A stretch of DNA of 6,314 nucleotides, from contig JAEZNC010000136.1 of NCBI GenBank assembly GCA_023441905.1, positions 1 through 6,314 of the forward strand, given 5' to 3'. The stretch comes from Bacillota bacterium (lineage in GTDB: Bacteria > Bacillota > Clostridia > Christensenellales > SZUA-584). Of this stretch, positions 1-6,036 are shown piece after piece; the first letter of the stretch is position 1; every line of letters starts with the position of its first letter. A model generated the notes under the pieces. It searched no databases and was not told the DNA's origin. It saw only the letters and a program-made list of their open reading frames with translations. Made by a program: the position numbers and the translations under genes.

Positions 1-90
1 GTTGACTACAAGCAGACGGAGCATTATCAGATTACGCGCAGCTTTTTGGAAGCGCCAGAGCGGATGCTGCGCATACTGTTTGAGGATTAG
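1..90 (+). CDS. 3' end of an unidentified protein (partial)
   Basis: Frame 1 is open from the window edge to a TAG at 88-90 and gives a 29-residue C-terminus ending in RMLRILFED. The beginning of the gene lies outside the window. The fragment is amphipathic, with no motif I recognise, so I assign no function. Its stop codon overlaps the TAA of the leftward DUF4180 gene (bases 87-89), so the two genes are convergent and share four bases. I see no terminator between them. It is read as real because the frame is open to the edge and ends exactly at the neighbour's stop, but 30 codons is short and a chance open frame cannot be excluded. Confidence 0.55.
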   Translation, partial: VDYKQTEHYQITRSFLEAPERMLRILFED

Positions 91-443
91 CCGCGCGTCA
101 GCGCCTCAAGCGCTTCCTCTAGGCTGCTTTTGAAAAACACAAGGCTGCCTTTGTTGCATTCGTAGATAAAATCGCGCAGCGCCTTGCTGCCGTACATGCC
201 GAAATCGCCCACGATGGCGAGCCTGAAGCGGTAGTTGGAGAACTTTTGCAGCACATCGCCCGCAAATCGCGTCTTGAGATCGAAAAAATCCTCAGTAAAG
301 CTTTCCTTATAAACCGCCATCGCCATACAGTCGCCCGCATACCGCGCGTCGGCCATGAGGTCGAGCACCGCTTGCACATCGTCTATTTTTATAAATTGAT
401 CAATCACGGCCACGGTTTGGCCGTTTCTTATCATATATTTCAT
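87..443 (-). CDS. DUF4180 domain protein
   Basis: A complete 118-residue protein that fits the DUF4180 family in length and pattern. Visible hallmarks are the DVQAVLDLMADARY stretch (about 22-35), the central SFTEDFFDLKTRFAGDVLQK segment (48-67), the hydrophobic strand followed by GDFGMYGSKALRDFIYECNK (79-98), and a C-terminal helix rich in Glu and Ala. There is no signal peptide or membrane segment, so it should be cytoplasmic. The biochemical function of the family is not known to me. It is the last gene of a three-gene operon. Its ATG overlaps the stop of the hydrolase gene by one base (TAATG), and it has its own ribosome site, GGAG at 452-455, eight bases before the start. The 3' end runs four bases into a convergent gene. 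Confidence is high for the family and nil for a role. Confidence 0.9.
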   Translation of the reverse strand: MKYMIRNGQTVAVIDQFIKIDDVQAVLDLMADARYAGDCMAMAVYKESFTEDFFDLKTRFAGDVLQKFSNYRFRLAIVGDFGMYGSKALRDFIYECNKGSLVFFKSSLEEALEALTRG

Positions 444-1261
444 TAATCCTTCTCCAATAAAAACGGCATCACAGTCCCCATTGTGTCGATAATCACGTGA
501 GAGCCGTCAATCAGATCAACCTTGGCGTGAGGCACAAGGCGCTGCAGTCGCTCGGCAGCCTGAACCGCGTCCATTGTAAAGTCATCTTTGCCTGCAATCA
601 GAAGCACCGGCATCGTGAGGGTGCACAGCTGTTCGTCCGTCAGTACGGGCAGATCGCCGGTAAGCGGATTAAAGTTTTCAAACACCAGCGCCATAAAATC
701 ACGCACTTCCTTGGGGACACCGCTCAAAGCGGAATCGATCAGCGATGAATCGGTGCCGCCGCTGTCTAAGAATTTGTCTGTCGTCGATAAAAACGACGGC
801 TTGACAGGGACGATGCCCGACGATGCGATGAGCACAAGCGCCGCAACTTTTTCCGGGAAGGCGGTCGCATAGTGCAGCGCCAGCCAGCCCCCGAGAGAAT
901 TGCCAATCAGTATGGCCTTGGGGATATTCAGCACCTCCGTCAGTTCATTAAGCCAAAGCGCAAATTCGCTGAGCGCGGGGCGGTAGTCGTGGCTGTTGCC
1001 AGCGTCGCCGATGATATCGACCGCGTACACATGATACCGTTCAGCCAGAGCCGGGATATCACCAAGCCATGCCGCACTGTTGCTGCATGAGCCGTGCAGC
1101 AAAATCACGGCAGGTTTATGCGCGCTGCCCGCTTCCATATAAAACGTCCTGCCAAACGATGTGTCCGCATACAATTTTGTATAAGGGAAAATGCTGAGTA
1201 TCTGGTTGTAATAAGCGCGAATCTTGTCACGCCCCTGTGCCGATTTAAACACACTGGTCAT
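443..1261 (-). CDS. alpha/beta-fold hydrolase (Abhydrolase_1 type)
   Basis: A 272-residue serine hydrolase of the alpha/beta fold, likely a cytoplasmic esterase or similar enzyme of unknown substrate. The core begins near residue 40. HG at 56-57 belongs to the oxyanion loop (LLHGSCSN). The strand/turn DIIGDAGNS (82-90) matches the usual DxxGxGxS. The nucleophile elbow is GNSLGG (120-125) with Ser122. Asp227 in GKDD (224-227) is the expected acid, and His255 in GSH is the base. Residues 150-210 form the variable cap. The N-terminal 35 residues precede the fold, and no signal peptide is visible. It is the middle gene of the operon: its ATG overlaps the regulator's TGA (ATGA, four bases), with GAGGAG at 1270-1275 eight bases before the start and inside the upstream gene. 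Coupling to an HTH protein and DUF4180 suggests one shared task, which is inference. The fold does not predict the substrate. Confidence 0.93.
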   Translation of the reverse strand: MTSVFKSAQGRDKIRAYYNQILSIFPYTKLYADTSFGRTFYMEAGSAHKPAVILLHGSCSNSAAWLGDIPALAERYHVYAVDIIGDAGNSHDYRPALSEFALWLNELTEVLNIPKAILIGNSLGGWLALHYATAFPEKVAALVLIASSGIVPVKPSFLSTTDKFLDSGGTDSSLIDSALSGVPKEVRDFMALVFENFNPLTGDLPVLTDEQLCTLTMPVLLIAGKDDFTMDAVQAAERLQRLVPHAKVDLIDGSHVIIDTMGTVMPFLLEKD

Positions 1262-1704
1262 AAAAGGTTCTCCTCATTTTCGTTTGTGAGCGTTTCGACG
1301 GCGCTCAATATGGCCGACATGAATGAGACGCCGCCCCACAGCATGAGGCGCACCTTGAACTCGGGCTCGATGAACTGCGCCTGCATCGAGGATGGGCCGT
1401 ACTCGGGCGGCTTTCCGTTCATGGATGCGGTGAGTGTGTTGACGATGCGGATCGCTTCGTCGCGGCTTCTCACATCGATATCGATCACGGCGGACGCTTT
1501 GACGCGCGGCTCCGTCATCGCTTCGGGCTTGCCGGACAGCTTTGCCCCTTCGGTGAACACGCTCAAATCGTGGCCCGACACACGCCAGCCCTTGCCGATT
1601 TTCACGGCGCGCAGCTTGCCCTCGCGGATATAGCGCTGCACCGTTTTGCTATGCATGTGCAGCAGCTCGGCAATCTGTTCAACTGTATAGTACGTTTCTT
1701 TCAT
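1258..1704 (-). CDS. excisionase/MerR-like HTH protein with a C-terminal domain of unknown function
   Basis: A 148-residue protein. Residues 5-51 form a helix-turn-helix of the HTH_17/excisionase-like class: TVEQIAELLHMHSKTVQRYI, then REGKLRAVKIGKGWRV as recognition helix and wing, followed by a short D-L-S-V-F helix. Residues 66-145 look like an alternating strand-helix-strand-helix domain (AVIDIDV, then DEAIRIVNTL, then KVRLMLWGG, then FMSAILSAVETL) that I cannot name. It could bind a ligand or mediate oligomerisation. True phage excisionases are usually shorter and sit beside an integrase. Here there is none, so a local transcriptional regulator is more likely. It is the first gene of the operon, reads from the promoter at 1737-1765, and has AGGAG at 1713-1717 eight bases before the ATG. 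Phased ATAAG repeats in its promoter suggest autoregulation (inference). Confidence 0.85.
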   Translation of the reverse strand: MKETYYTVEQIAELLHMHSKTVQRYIREGKLRAVKIGKGWRVSGHDLSVFTEGAKLSGKPEAMTEPRVKASAVIDIDVRSRDEAIRIVNTLTASMNGKPPEYGPSSMQAQFIEPEFKVRLMLWGGVSFMSAILSAVETLTNENEENLL

Positions 1705-1728
1705 GCATAATACTCCTATTAATTACCT

Positions 1729-1754
1729 ATAAGGCAATAATAAGAAATAATAAG
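1729..1754 (+). repeat. phased ATAAG direct repeats, candidate operator
   Basis: ATAAG occurs at 1729-1733, 1740-1744 and 1750-1754, that is at 11 and 10 base steps, about one helical turn. The last two are parts of a nine-base direct repeat AATAATAAG (1736-1744 and 1746-1754). Another ATAAGG lies at 1820-1825, just upstream of the SDR ribosome site. The block covers the -10 and most of the spacer of the leftward promoter. Excisionase-type winged HTH proteins are known to bind tandem direct sites one turn apart, so the divergently placed HTH protein is the obvious candidate binder. Low sequence complexity is the main alternative explanation. Confidence 0.45.
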
Positions 1755-1765
1755 GAATATGTCAA
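1737..1765 (-). promoter_or_regulatory. sigma-A type promoter of the HTH-hydrolase-DUF4180 operon
   Basis: On the minus strand TTGACA (1760-1765) is followed by a 17-base spacer and TATTAT (1737-1742): a perfect -35 and a 5/6 match at -10. Transcription should begin near 1730, giving a leader of about 26 bases with AGGAG at 1713-1717. The same pair of hexamers with the same spacing occurs before the amidase gene. The spacer and -10 are built of short AT-rich repeats that may be operator sequence. Confidence 0.88.
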
Positions 1766-1778
1766 GGGTTTTTTGGTT

Positions 1779-1807
1779 CTGACGGTATTTTCTTTGTATG
1801 AAATAAT
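1779..1807 (+). promoter_or_regulatory. probable promoter of the SDR gene
   Basis: CTGACG (1779-1784, 4/6 match), a 17-base spacer and AATAAT (1802-1807, 5/6 match) would start transcription near 1814, sixteen bases before the ribosome site. An alternative -10, TAAAAT at 1810-1815, lacks a good -35. The weak -35 would suit an activated or regulated promoter. It lies back to back with the stronger leftward promoter, the two -35 boxes being 13 bases apart. Confidence 0.45.
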
Positions 1808-1829
1808 GGTAAAATGCTGATAAGGAAAA

Positions 1830-1835
1830 AGGAGG
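1830..1835 (+). promoter_or_regulatory. ribosome binding site that fixes the SDR start
   Basis: A full AGGAGG lies eight bases before the ATG at 1844. The in-frame ATG at 1814 has no such site and falls about where transcription should begin, so the shorter protein is preferred. Confidence 0.85.
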
Positions 1836-1843
1836 ACGGCGGC

Positions 1844-2617
1844 ATGAGGTTTGAGAATAAAATCGGCGTGATCACAGGCGGTGTGAACGGCATCGGGCGC
1901 TGCGTTGCGCAGGCATTTATCGGCGAGGGCGCGCGCGTGGCCGTGATCGATACCGACGCGGTTTCGGGCGAAAAGCTCGCTCAAACGCACGGGGACAGGC
2001 TGCTGTTCTTTCAAGGCGACATCGCCGATAAGAACACACTCGAGCGTTTCGCGAAAGCCGTGCTCGATGCGTTCGGGCATGTGGATTACCTCATTAACAA
2101 CGCGTGCATCAGCAAGCGCGGCTTGCTCTCGCGCTGTTCGTATGAGGAATTTAACGAGGTGCTGCGCATCGGCGTGGCCGCGCCGTATTACCTAGCGCTG
2201 CTGCTTACAGAGCATTTTGCGCCGGGCGCGTCGGTTGTCAACATTTCATCCACAAGGCACCTGATGTCGGAGCCGGACACCGAAAGCTACACGGCGGCGA
2301 AAGGCGGCATCAGCGCGCTCACGCATGCGCTCGCCGTCAGCCTTTCGGGCAAAGTGCGCGTCAACGCGGTGAGCCCCGGGTGGATCGACACGGGGGCGTA
2401 CCAGCATGAGGAGGGCTATATGCCGGACTATTCGGCTGCGGACACAGCACAGCACCCGGCCGGACGCGTGGGGAAACCGTCTGACATTGCGAACATGGTG
2501 CTATACCTTTGCAGCGACGAGGCGGGCTTTATCGACGGGCAGAACATCATGGTGGACGGCGGCATGACGCGACGCATGATCTATCACGGCGACCACGGGT
2601 GGGAATATAAAGGCTGA
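1844..2617 (+). CDS. short-chain dehydrogenase/reductase (SDR), NAD-type
   Basis: A 257-residue cytoplasmic oxidoreductase of the classical SDR family. The Rossmann motif TGGVNGIG spans 11-18. Asp36 at the end of the second strand (VAVIDTD) favours NAD(H) over NADP(H). GDI (58-60) and NNAC (85-88, normally NNAG) follow. Catalytic Ser136 lies in NISS, and Tyr149 and Lys153 in YTAAK. SPGWIDTG (177-184) follows the active site, and GGM plus a tail ending in HGWEYKG closes the protein. The usual fourth tetrad residue, Asn in the VN(L/V)xxP context, appears as Gly110 (RIGVAAPY), which is odd though possibly a subfamily trait. The substrate is unknown. The gene stands alone, is divergent from the HTH-hydrolase operon, and ends in a hairpin region. 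The start was chosen by AGGAGG at 1830-1835. An extension to 1814 would add only ten polar residues before the fold. Confidence 0.93.
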   Translation: MRFENKIGVITGGVNGIGRCVAQAFIGEGARVAVIDTDAVSGEKLAQTHGDRLLFFQGDIADKNTLERFAKAVLDAFGHVDYLINNACISKRGLLSRCSYEEFNEVLRIGVAAPYYLALLLTEHFAPGASVVNISSTRHLMSEPDTESYTAAKGGISALTHALAVSLSGKVRVNAVSPGWIDTGAYQHEEGYMPDYSAADTAQHPAGRVGKPSDIANMVLYLCSDEAGFIDGQNIMVDGGMTRRMIYHGDHGWEYKG

Positions 2618-2627
2618 TAACAGCCTT
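2610..2627. other. small hairpin over the SDR stop codon
   Basis: AAGGCTG (2610-2616), loop ATAA, CAGCCTT (2621-2627): a perfect seven-base-pair stem that includes most of the TGA stop (2615-2617). No T-run follows on the plus strand. On the minus strand it is followed by TTATATT and could act as a backup terminator for the amidase transcript. Confidence 0.4.
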
Positions 2628-2636
2628 ATCAATAAG

Positions 2637-2663
2637 AAGGCCGCTCAGAATATGAACGGCCTT
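2637..2663. terminator. probable bidirectional terminator between SDR and amidase genes
   Basis: AAGGCCG (2637-2643) pairs with CGGCCTT (2657-2663). After one mismatch the stem continues with TCA/TGA and closes on a five-base loop, GAATA. On the plus strand it continues as TTG, so the T-run is four bases long (2662-2665). The single mismatch is C/A on the plus strand and becomes a G/U pair in the minus-strand RNA. It sits in the 65-base gap between two convergent genes, the place expected for a shared terminator. Confidence 0.7.
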
Positions 2664-2682
2664 TTGTAATCAAATCTATTGT

Positions 2683-3621
2683 TCAGCTGAAGTAGTCCGC
2701 GATGCCGTTTGCGATGCCCTGCGCGCAAAGGTTTTGATAATCATCACTCACAAGCAGATTGTCCTCTTCCTTATTCGTCATGTGCCCCATCTCAATGTTG
2801 CACACGGGCACCGTGCTCCAGTTAAAGCCGGTCTGGTCGCTGCGCGGCTGAAGCCCCAGGGTCTTCGCGCCCGTCGCGGCGCAGAACGCGTCAACAATAC
2901 AGCGCCCCGCTTTTTTGCTTGCGTCATTGATCGATGCCGTGCAGTCGTTGCTCGGAATCAGCACAAACGCGCCGTGCTTGGATTCATCGTCGCTGCCGTT
3001 GCAGTGAATGCGGATCACAAGATCGGCTCCCGCGTCGTTCATCATCTCCGCGCGTGCTTTATTAGAGATATCCACATCGTGCGACTCGCGCGTCATCACC
3101 ACGGTCGCGCCAAGATCGGTTAACAGCTTTTTAAGCTTGAGCCCCACCTGCAGATTCACCTTGTATTCCGCGACGCCTGTATCGCGCCCCTGTGTGCCGG
3201 ACGACACCTTCTTTTTGGTCTCGCTTGAGCCGGGCGCAACGGGCTCCGGGTCAGAATTCGAATGCGCCTGATGACCCGGGTCAATGCCGATCACAAGCCC
3301 CGAGAGCGGCGTTCCGCTTGCATTGTTAACGGGCGGCGCGGACGGCTGCGATTCTTTTGCGGGTGTGGCCGACGGCTTGGGCGTGGCTGTGGGCGCTGCC
3401 GTGTCATCGGGCGTGGCCGACGGCTGTGCCGAAGATTGTGTCACGTCGGGCGGCGTGGTGGGGATTTGCGTGGGCGAGGGTGTGGCGGCAGGGGGTGTTG
3501 TGACCGCTGCCGTGGCCGACGGCTCCACCGTGGCCGATGCGGAGGTATCCGCGGCTTGTCCGCATGCGCCGAGCAGCAGCAAAACCGCCGTGAGTATGGC
3601 TAACAGCTTACTATGCTTCAT
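2683..3621 (-). CDS. lipoprotein N-acetylmuramoyl-L-alanine amidase (Amidase_3)
   Basis: A 312-residue zinc amidase expected to cut the bond between MurNAc and L-Ala in peptidoglycan outside the membrane. The N-terminus has Lys2 and Lys5, a Leu/Ala-rich core and a lipobox LGAC with Cys20, so it should be lipid-anchored. Residues 21 to about 102 are a disordered Ser/Thr/Pro/Ala linker with three PSAT units. The catalytic domain starts near 109. His117 (in DPGH), Glu152 (TGVAEYKVNL) and His206 (IRIHCN) are the expected zinc ligands, and Glu277 (NIEMGHMTN) the catalytic acid. I start at the ATG at 3621. The in-frame GTG at 3675 would put 18 residues ahead of the signal peptide and lies at or just upstream of the predicted transcription start (about 3673). 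AAAGGA (3633-3638) is the likely ribosome site, with a rather long 11-base gap. It lies downstream of the zinc-ribbon membrane protein gene but has its own promoter. A role in wall turnover, division or sporulation cannot be told apart. Confidence 0.92.
   Translation of the reverse strand: MKHSKLLAILTAVLLLLGACGQAADTSASATVEPSATAAVTTPPAATPSPTQIPTTPPDVTQSSAQPSATPDDTAAPTATPKPSATPAKESQPSAPPVNNASGTPLSGLVIGIDPGHQAHSNSDPEPVAPGSSETKKKVSSGTQGRDTGVAEYKVNLQVGLKLKKLLTDLGATVVMTRESHDVDISNKARAEMMNDAGADLVIRIHCNGSDDESKHGAFVLIPSNDCTASINDASKKAGRCIVDAFCAATGAKTLGLQPRSDQTGFNWSTVPVCNIEMGHMTNKEEDNLLVSDDYQNLCAQGIANGIADYFS
3364..3522 (-). repeat. short coding repeats in the amidase linker
   Basis: The 12-base unit encoding Pro-Ser-Ala-Thr recurs in frame at 3364-3375, 3412-3423 and 3511-3522. 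The last two are identical and the first differs only at the final codon's third base. They lie in the Thr/Pro/Ala linker between the lipidated cysteine and the catalytic domain. Such repeats can change number by slippage or recombination and so vary linker length between strains. Confidence 0.6.
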
Positions 3622-3679
3622 CAATTCGTTTATCCTTTGTATTCGCCCAAAAGGGCTGTCATAGACATCATGCACTTAC

Positions 3680-3708
3680 ATAATAAGTTTGTATCCAGCG
3701 AATGTCAA
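3680..3708 (-). promoter_or_regulatory. sigma-A type promoter of the amidase gene
   Basis: On the minus strand TTGACA (3703-3708), a 17-base spacer and TATTAT (3680-3685), the same hexamers and spacing as the promoter at 1737-1765. The predicted start near 3673 leaves a leader of about 50 bases before the ATG at 3621. The promoter lies wholly in the gap after the upstream gene's stop (3721), and I see no terminator there, so read-through from the larger gene can add to its expression. Confidence 0.85.
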
Positions 3709-3720
3709 CCAAGGCCGCAC

Positions 3721-5766
3721 TCACTCGGAATCCAGCAGCTCGGGAGAGAGGAAATCGAGGCGGGGTGGCAGACGGTACTTTTGGGTATCGAGCAGGCGTG
3801 TCACGCCTTCGTCAATCAGGCGCGGTTCACTGCCCGCATACAGATACAAGCCGCCGTCGTTCTCTATATAAACAAGATGATCGTTAATCAGAGCCGCTTC
3901 GGAAACACCGGACGCCATTCGTTTTGTGTTCCCTTTGGCATATGTCATCAGCTGGCCGTCGGTTTGGCCTGCGTTCTTAAAATAGTAGAGCGTGTGGCCG
4001 TCTTTGCTCAGCAGCATGCCCAAAGGACTCACCGCGGAATCGATCTTCACACCGTTTCTGTATAAATCGCCGCCGCCGTTTTGCATGTTCTTTATATAAA
4101 ACACCGCGCCTGTGCGCCCATCCGCCGCATATGTGCAAACATCGCGGTCAATTACCTGCGGAGCGGAAAGCCTGCCGCCGCGCACGGTTATCACCTGCAG
4201 CGTGCCGCGTGAAGCTGCCGTGTCGTACCCGTCAAGGTAAAAGAGGCTGCCGTATTCGGGCAAATAAACGAACGAATTGTCGGTAGCCGGTGAATCTGCC
4301 TCCGCTGCGATCATCCGTGTTTCTGCGCCGTCAACGGCTGCATATATGTTTCCGTCCTCTTTTTGAAAGCCGCTGAACAGCGCATACAGCTGATCAATAT
4401 TCCTGATGGCCGACAGATTCACTGTTTCGGGCGGCGAAAGAACGGCCTTTTTATAGACGAGCAGGCCGTGGCCGGAGGCAGCGAGCGTGTACGCGAAATC
4501 GTCCGTCACCTTCGTTTCCTTGCCGTTCTGATAGACGTAAAGCGTATCAACACTGAAATCCATCGCGAATGTACGGGCAGCAGCGCGAATTTCATCCCGC
4601 ATGAGTTTTTCGGTATAAACCTTTAATGCAGCGTTGTATGCATCCTCATCCGTGATCACCTCATGCAGCGTGCTGCTGCCGGCGCCCGCAGGCTGCGTTG
4701 TTTGGTAATCGGCCATATCGGGCGGTGCTATGGTGCTGTCTGAGTCCTTCATATCATCATTCAGGATATCGGCCAGCAGGATCGTGCGCTTTTGTGATTT
4801 GGTGTAATAGACTGCTCCGTTGCCCATGCGTGCGATAAAACCGGATATATCGGAGGCGATTCGTTGCTTTTTGCCGCCGATTTTGTGCTCGTACAAACTG
4901 CCGTTTTCGTCATAGTCAATGGTGCTGAAGTCATCGCTGACGGCGAGCAGCGTGGCGTTGGCCGTTATTTTGATCACGGACAGCCGCCATAAATCCGCAA
5001 AGCCGATGCCGCCGTCAAGCCCGGTGTAAACGAGCTTATTGCCGTTCGCGCTGAGCTCAAAATAGCTGACACCCGATGCGATTTTGTGTTTGCTGCCGTC
5101 ATTCACATATAACTCGCCGCCCGGCTGCTGCAAATAAACCGCTCTGTTGTCCGGCGTGACCTCAAACGGATAACCGATGCCGCTGTCAACAAAGACGTCG
5201 GGCAGCACGTCTTTATAAGCCGGGGATAAATCGCGCCGGTAAACGGCGGCCAAATCCCCGTCCCGCTTCGGGTAGTAAAGATACCGTCCGTCGCGGCTTA
5301 AGAACGTATAATAATCGAGCAAAAATTCGTCATCCGAAGACGATTGGCTGCCGGACAGCTCGGTTGTTTGAAGAGAGGCGAGGTCGGCGGCGGCAACCGT
5401 GTTCTGTTTGCAGTAGACCACCGGGGCAGCCGGTGTAAGAAGCGTCGCAGCAAGCAGCAGGGCGGCCGTCAAAACAAAGATGGTAATGGCTGCGGCGCGC
5501 CGCCAGCGAGGATGATGCGGTGCGTCGCCGTATATAAAGCCGCGCCGCGGAGAATGAAACGAGGGATAGACGTTTTCGGAAAATCGGCGTGGTGTGCCGC
5601 AGTAGACACAGAATGCCGAATCATGCGGTACTTGCCGTCCGCAGCAGGTGCAATCGTCAGAGTCCGGGGGGTCATCGGACGGCCCGGGGCCATCGGCTTT
5701 GTACCCGCAAACAGCGCAAATGACTTCCCCGTCTTTTAGTTCTGATCCGCACCGACTGCATCTCAT
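3721..5766 (-). CDS. membrane protein: two zinc ribbons, one TM segment, extracytoplasmic propeller-like region
   Basis: A 681-residue protein of unknown role. Two short zinc ribbons open it: Cys3/Cys6 with Cys17/Cys20, and Cys39/Cys42 with Cys53/Cys56. A basic stretch (RWRR, 87-90) precedes a single hydrophobic segment at about 91-113, which by the positive-inside rule puts the ribbons in the cytoplasm and the rest outside. Residues about 145-665 hold many short units of the kind 'strand, DG or NG turn, LYY/VYY strand' (for example SRDGRYLYY, SANGNKLVY, SKDGHTLYY, NDHLVY), typical of TolB/WD40-like beta-propellers, interrupted near 345-400 by a more helical, polar insert. No catalytic motif is visible. 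GGAGGT at 5773-5778 lies six bases before the ATG. It is followed 100 bases later by the amidase gene in the same direction, so a wall-related sensing or scaffold role is possible, but this is inference. Similar zinc-ribbon-plus-TM layouts are common in clostridia with varied outer domains. Confidence 0.85.
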   Translation of the reverse strand: MRCSRCGSELKDGEVICAVCGYKADGPGPSDDPPDSDDCTCCGRQVPHDSAFCVYCGTPRRFSENVYPSFHSPRRGFIYGDAPHHPRWRRAAAITIFVLTAALLLAATLLTPAAPVVYCKQNTVAAADLASLQTTELSGSQSSSDDEFLLDYYTFLSRDGRYLYYPKRDGDLAAVYRRDLSPAYKDVLPDVFVDSGIGYPFEVTPDNRAVYLQQPGGELYVNDGSKHKIASGVSYFELSANGNKLVYTGLDGGIGFADLWRLSVIKITANATLLAVSDDFSTIDYDENGSLYEHKIGGKKQRIASDISGFIARMGNGAVYYTKSQKRTILLADILNDDMKDSDSTIAPPDMADYQTTQPAGAGSSTLHEVITDEDAYNAALKVYTEKLMRDEIRAAARTFAMDFSVDTLYVYQNGKETKVTDDFAYTLAASGHGLLVYKKAVLSPPETVNLSAIRNIDQLYALFSGFQKEDGNIYAAVDGAETRMIAAEADSPATDNSFVYLPEYGSLFYLDGYDTAASRGTLQVITVRGGRLSAPQVIDRDVCTYAADGRTGAVFYIKNMQNGGGDLYRNGVKIDSAVSPLGMLLSKDGHTLYYFKNAGQTDGQLMTYAKGNTKRMASGVSEAALINDHLVYIENDGGLYLYAGSEPRLIDEGVTRLLDTQKYRLPPRLDFLSPELLDSE

Positions 5767-5913
5767 CGCACTACCTCCGGATATTCTGTTTTTAAAAAAA
5801 CCGTCTATACATATTACGCGAGAACCCCCGTTTTCATGACTTTTGAACGCCCTTCACGGACACAATGCACGCAAAATAAAAAGCTCGTTTGCGGTCAAGG
5901 CGGGAAAATGACC

Positions 5914-5926
5914 TATTGTGACAATA
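5914..5926. promoter_or_regulatory. perfect palindrome TATTGT-G-ACAATA, possible operator
   Basis: Two six-base half-sites in inverted order about a single central base. The compact form fits a site for a homodimeric regulator. It lies about 150 bases upstream of the zinc-ribbon gene and does not match an operator consensus that I can name with confidence. Confidence 0.35.
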
Positions 5927-6036
5927 AGCATAAATAATGGAATGGATTGGCGCTGTGACTGCGTCGAATTGATAAAAAATTTTAGTTTTTTTGTTTTTTT
6001 GATAGCACTTTTGCGTTTTTGAAACGTCTTATACAT

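Noticed and set aside
36..72. Inverted repeat GCGCAGC/GCTGCGC as terminator of the leftward operon
   Set aside because: The 23-base loop, position inside a coding frame, and lack of a T-run on the minus-strand side make it likely chance.
1258..1704. Phage excisionase and a mobile element at this locus
   Set aside because: There is no integrase, attachment-site duplication or phage gene in the window. The HTH protein is longer than typical Xis and is coupled to metabolic-type genes.
1814..1843. Upstream start for the SDR
   Set aside because: The ATG at 1814 coincides with the predicted transcription start and has no ribosome site. The ATG at 1844 has AGGAGG at good spacing.
3262..3664. Plus-strand open frames rich in Gly/Arg/Cys or Ala/Gly/Val opposite the amidase linker
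   Set aside because: They are antisense shadows of the repetitive GC-rich linker codons.
5800..5880. Promoter for the zinc-ribbon gene
   Set aside because: TAATAT (5811-5816, minus strand) has no acceptable -35 at 16-18 bases, and TTGACC further upstream lacks a -10 at proper spacing, so no promoter is called.
5854..6036. 60-codon Lys-rich open frame on the minus strand
   Set aside because: There is no ribosome site before its ATG (the GC palindrome lies there), the composition reflects the A/T block, and no motif is recognisable.
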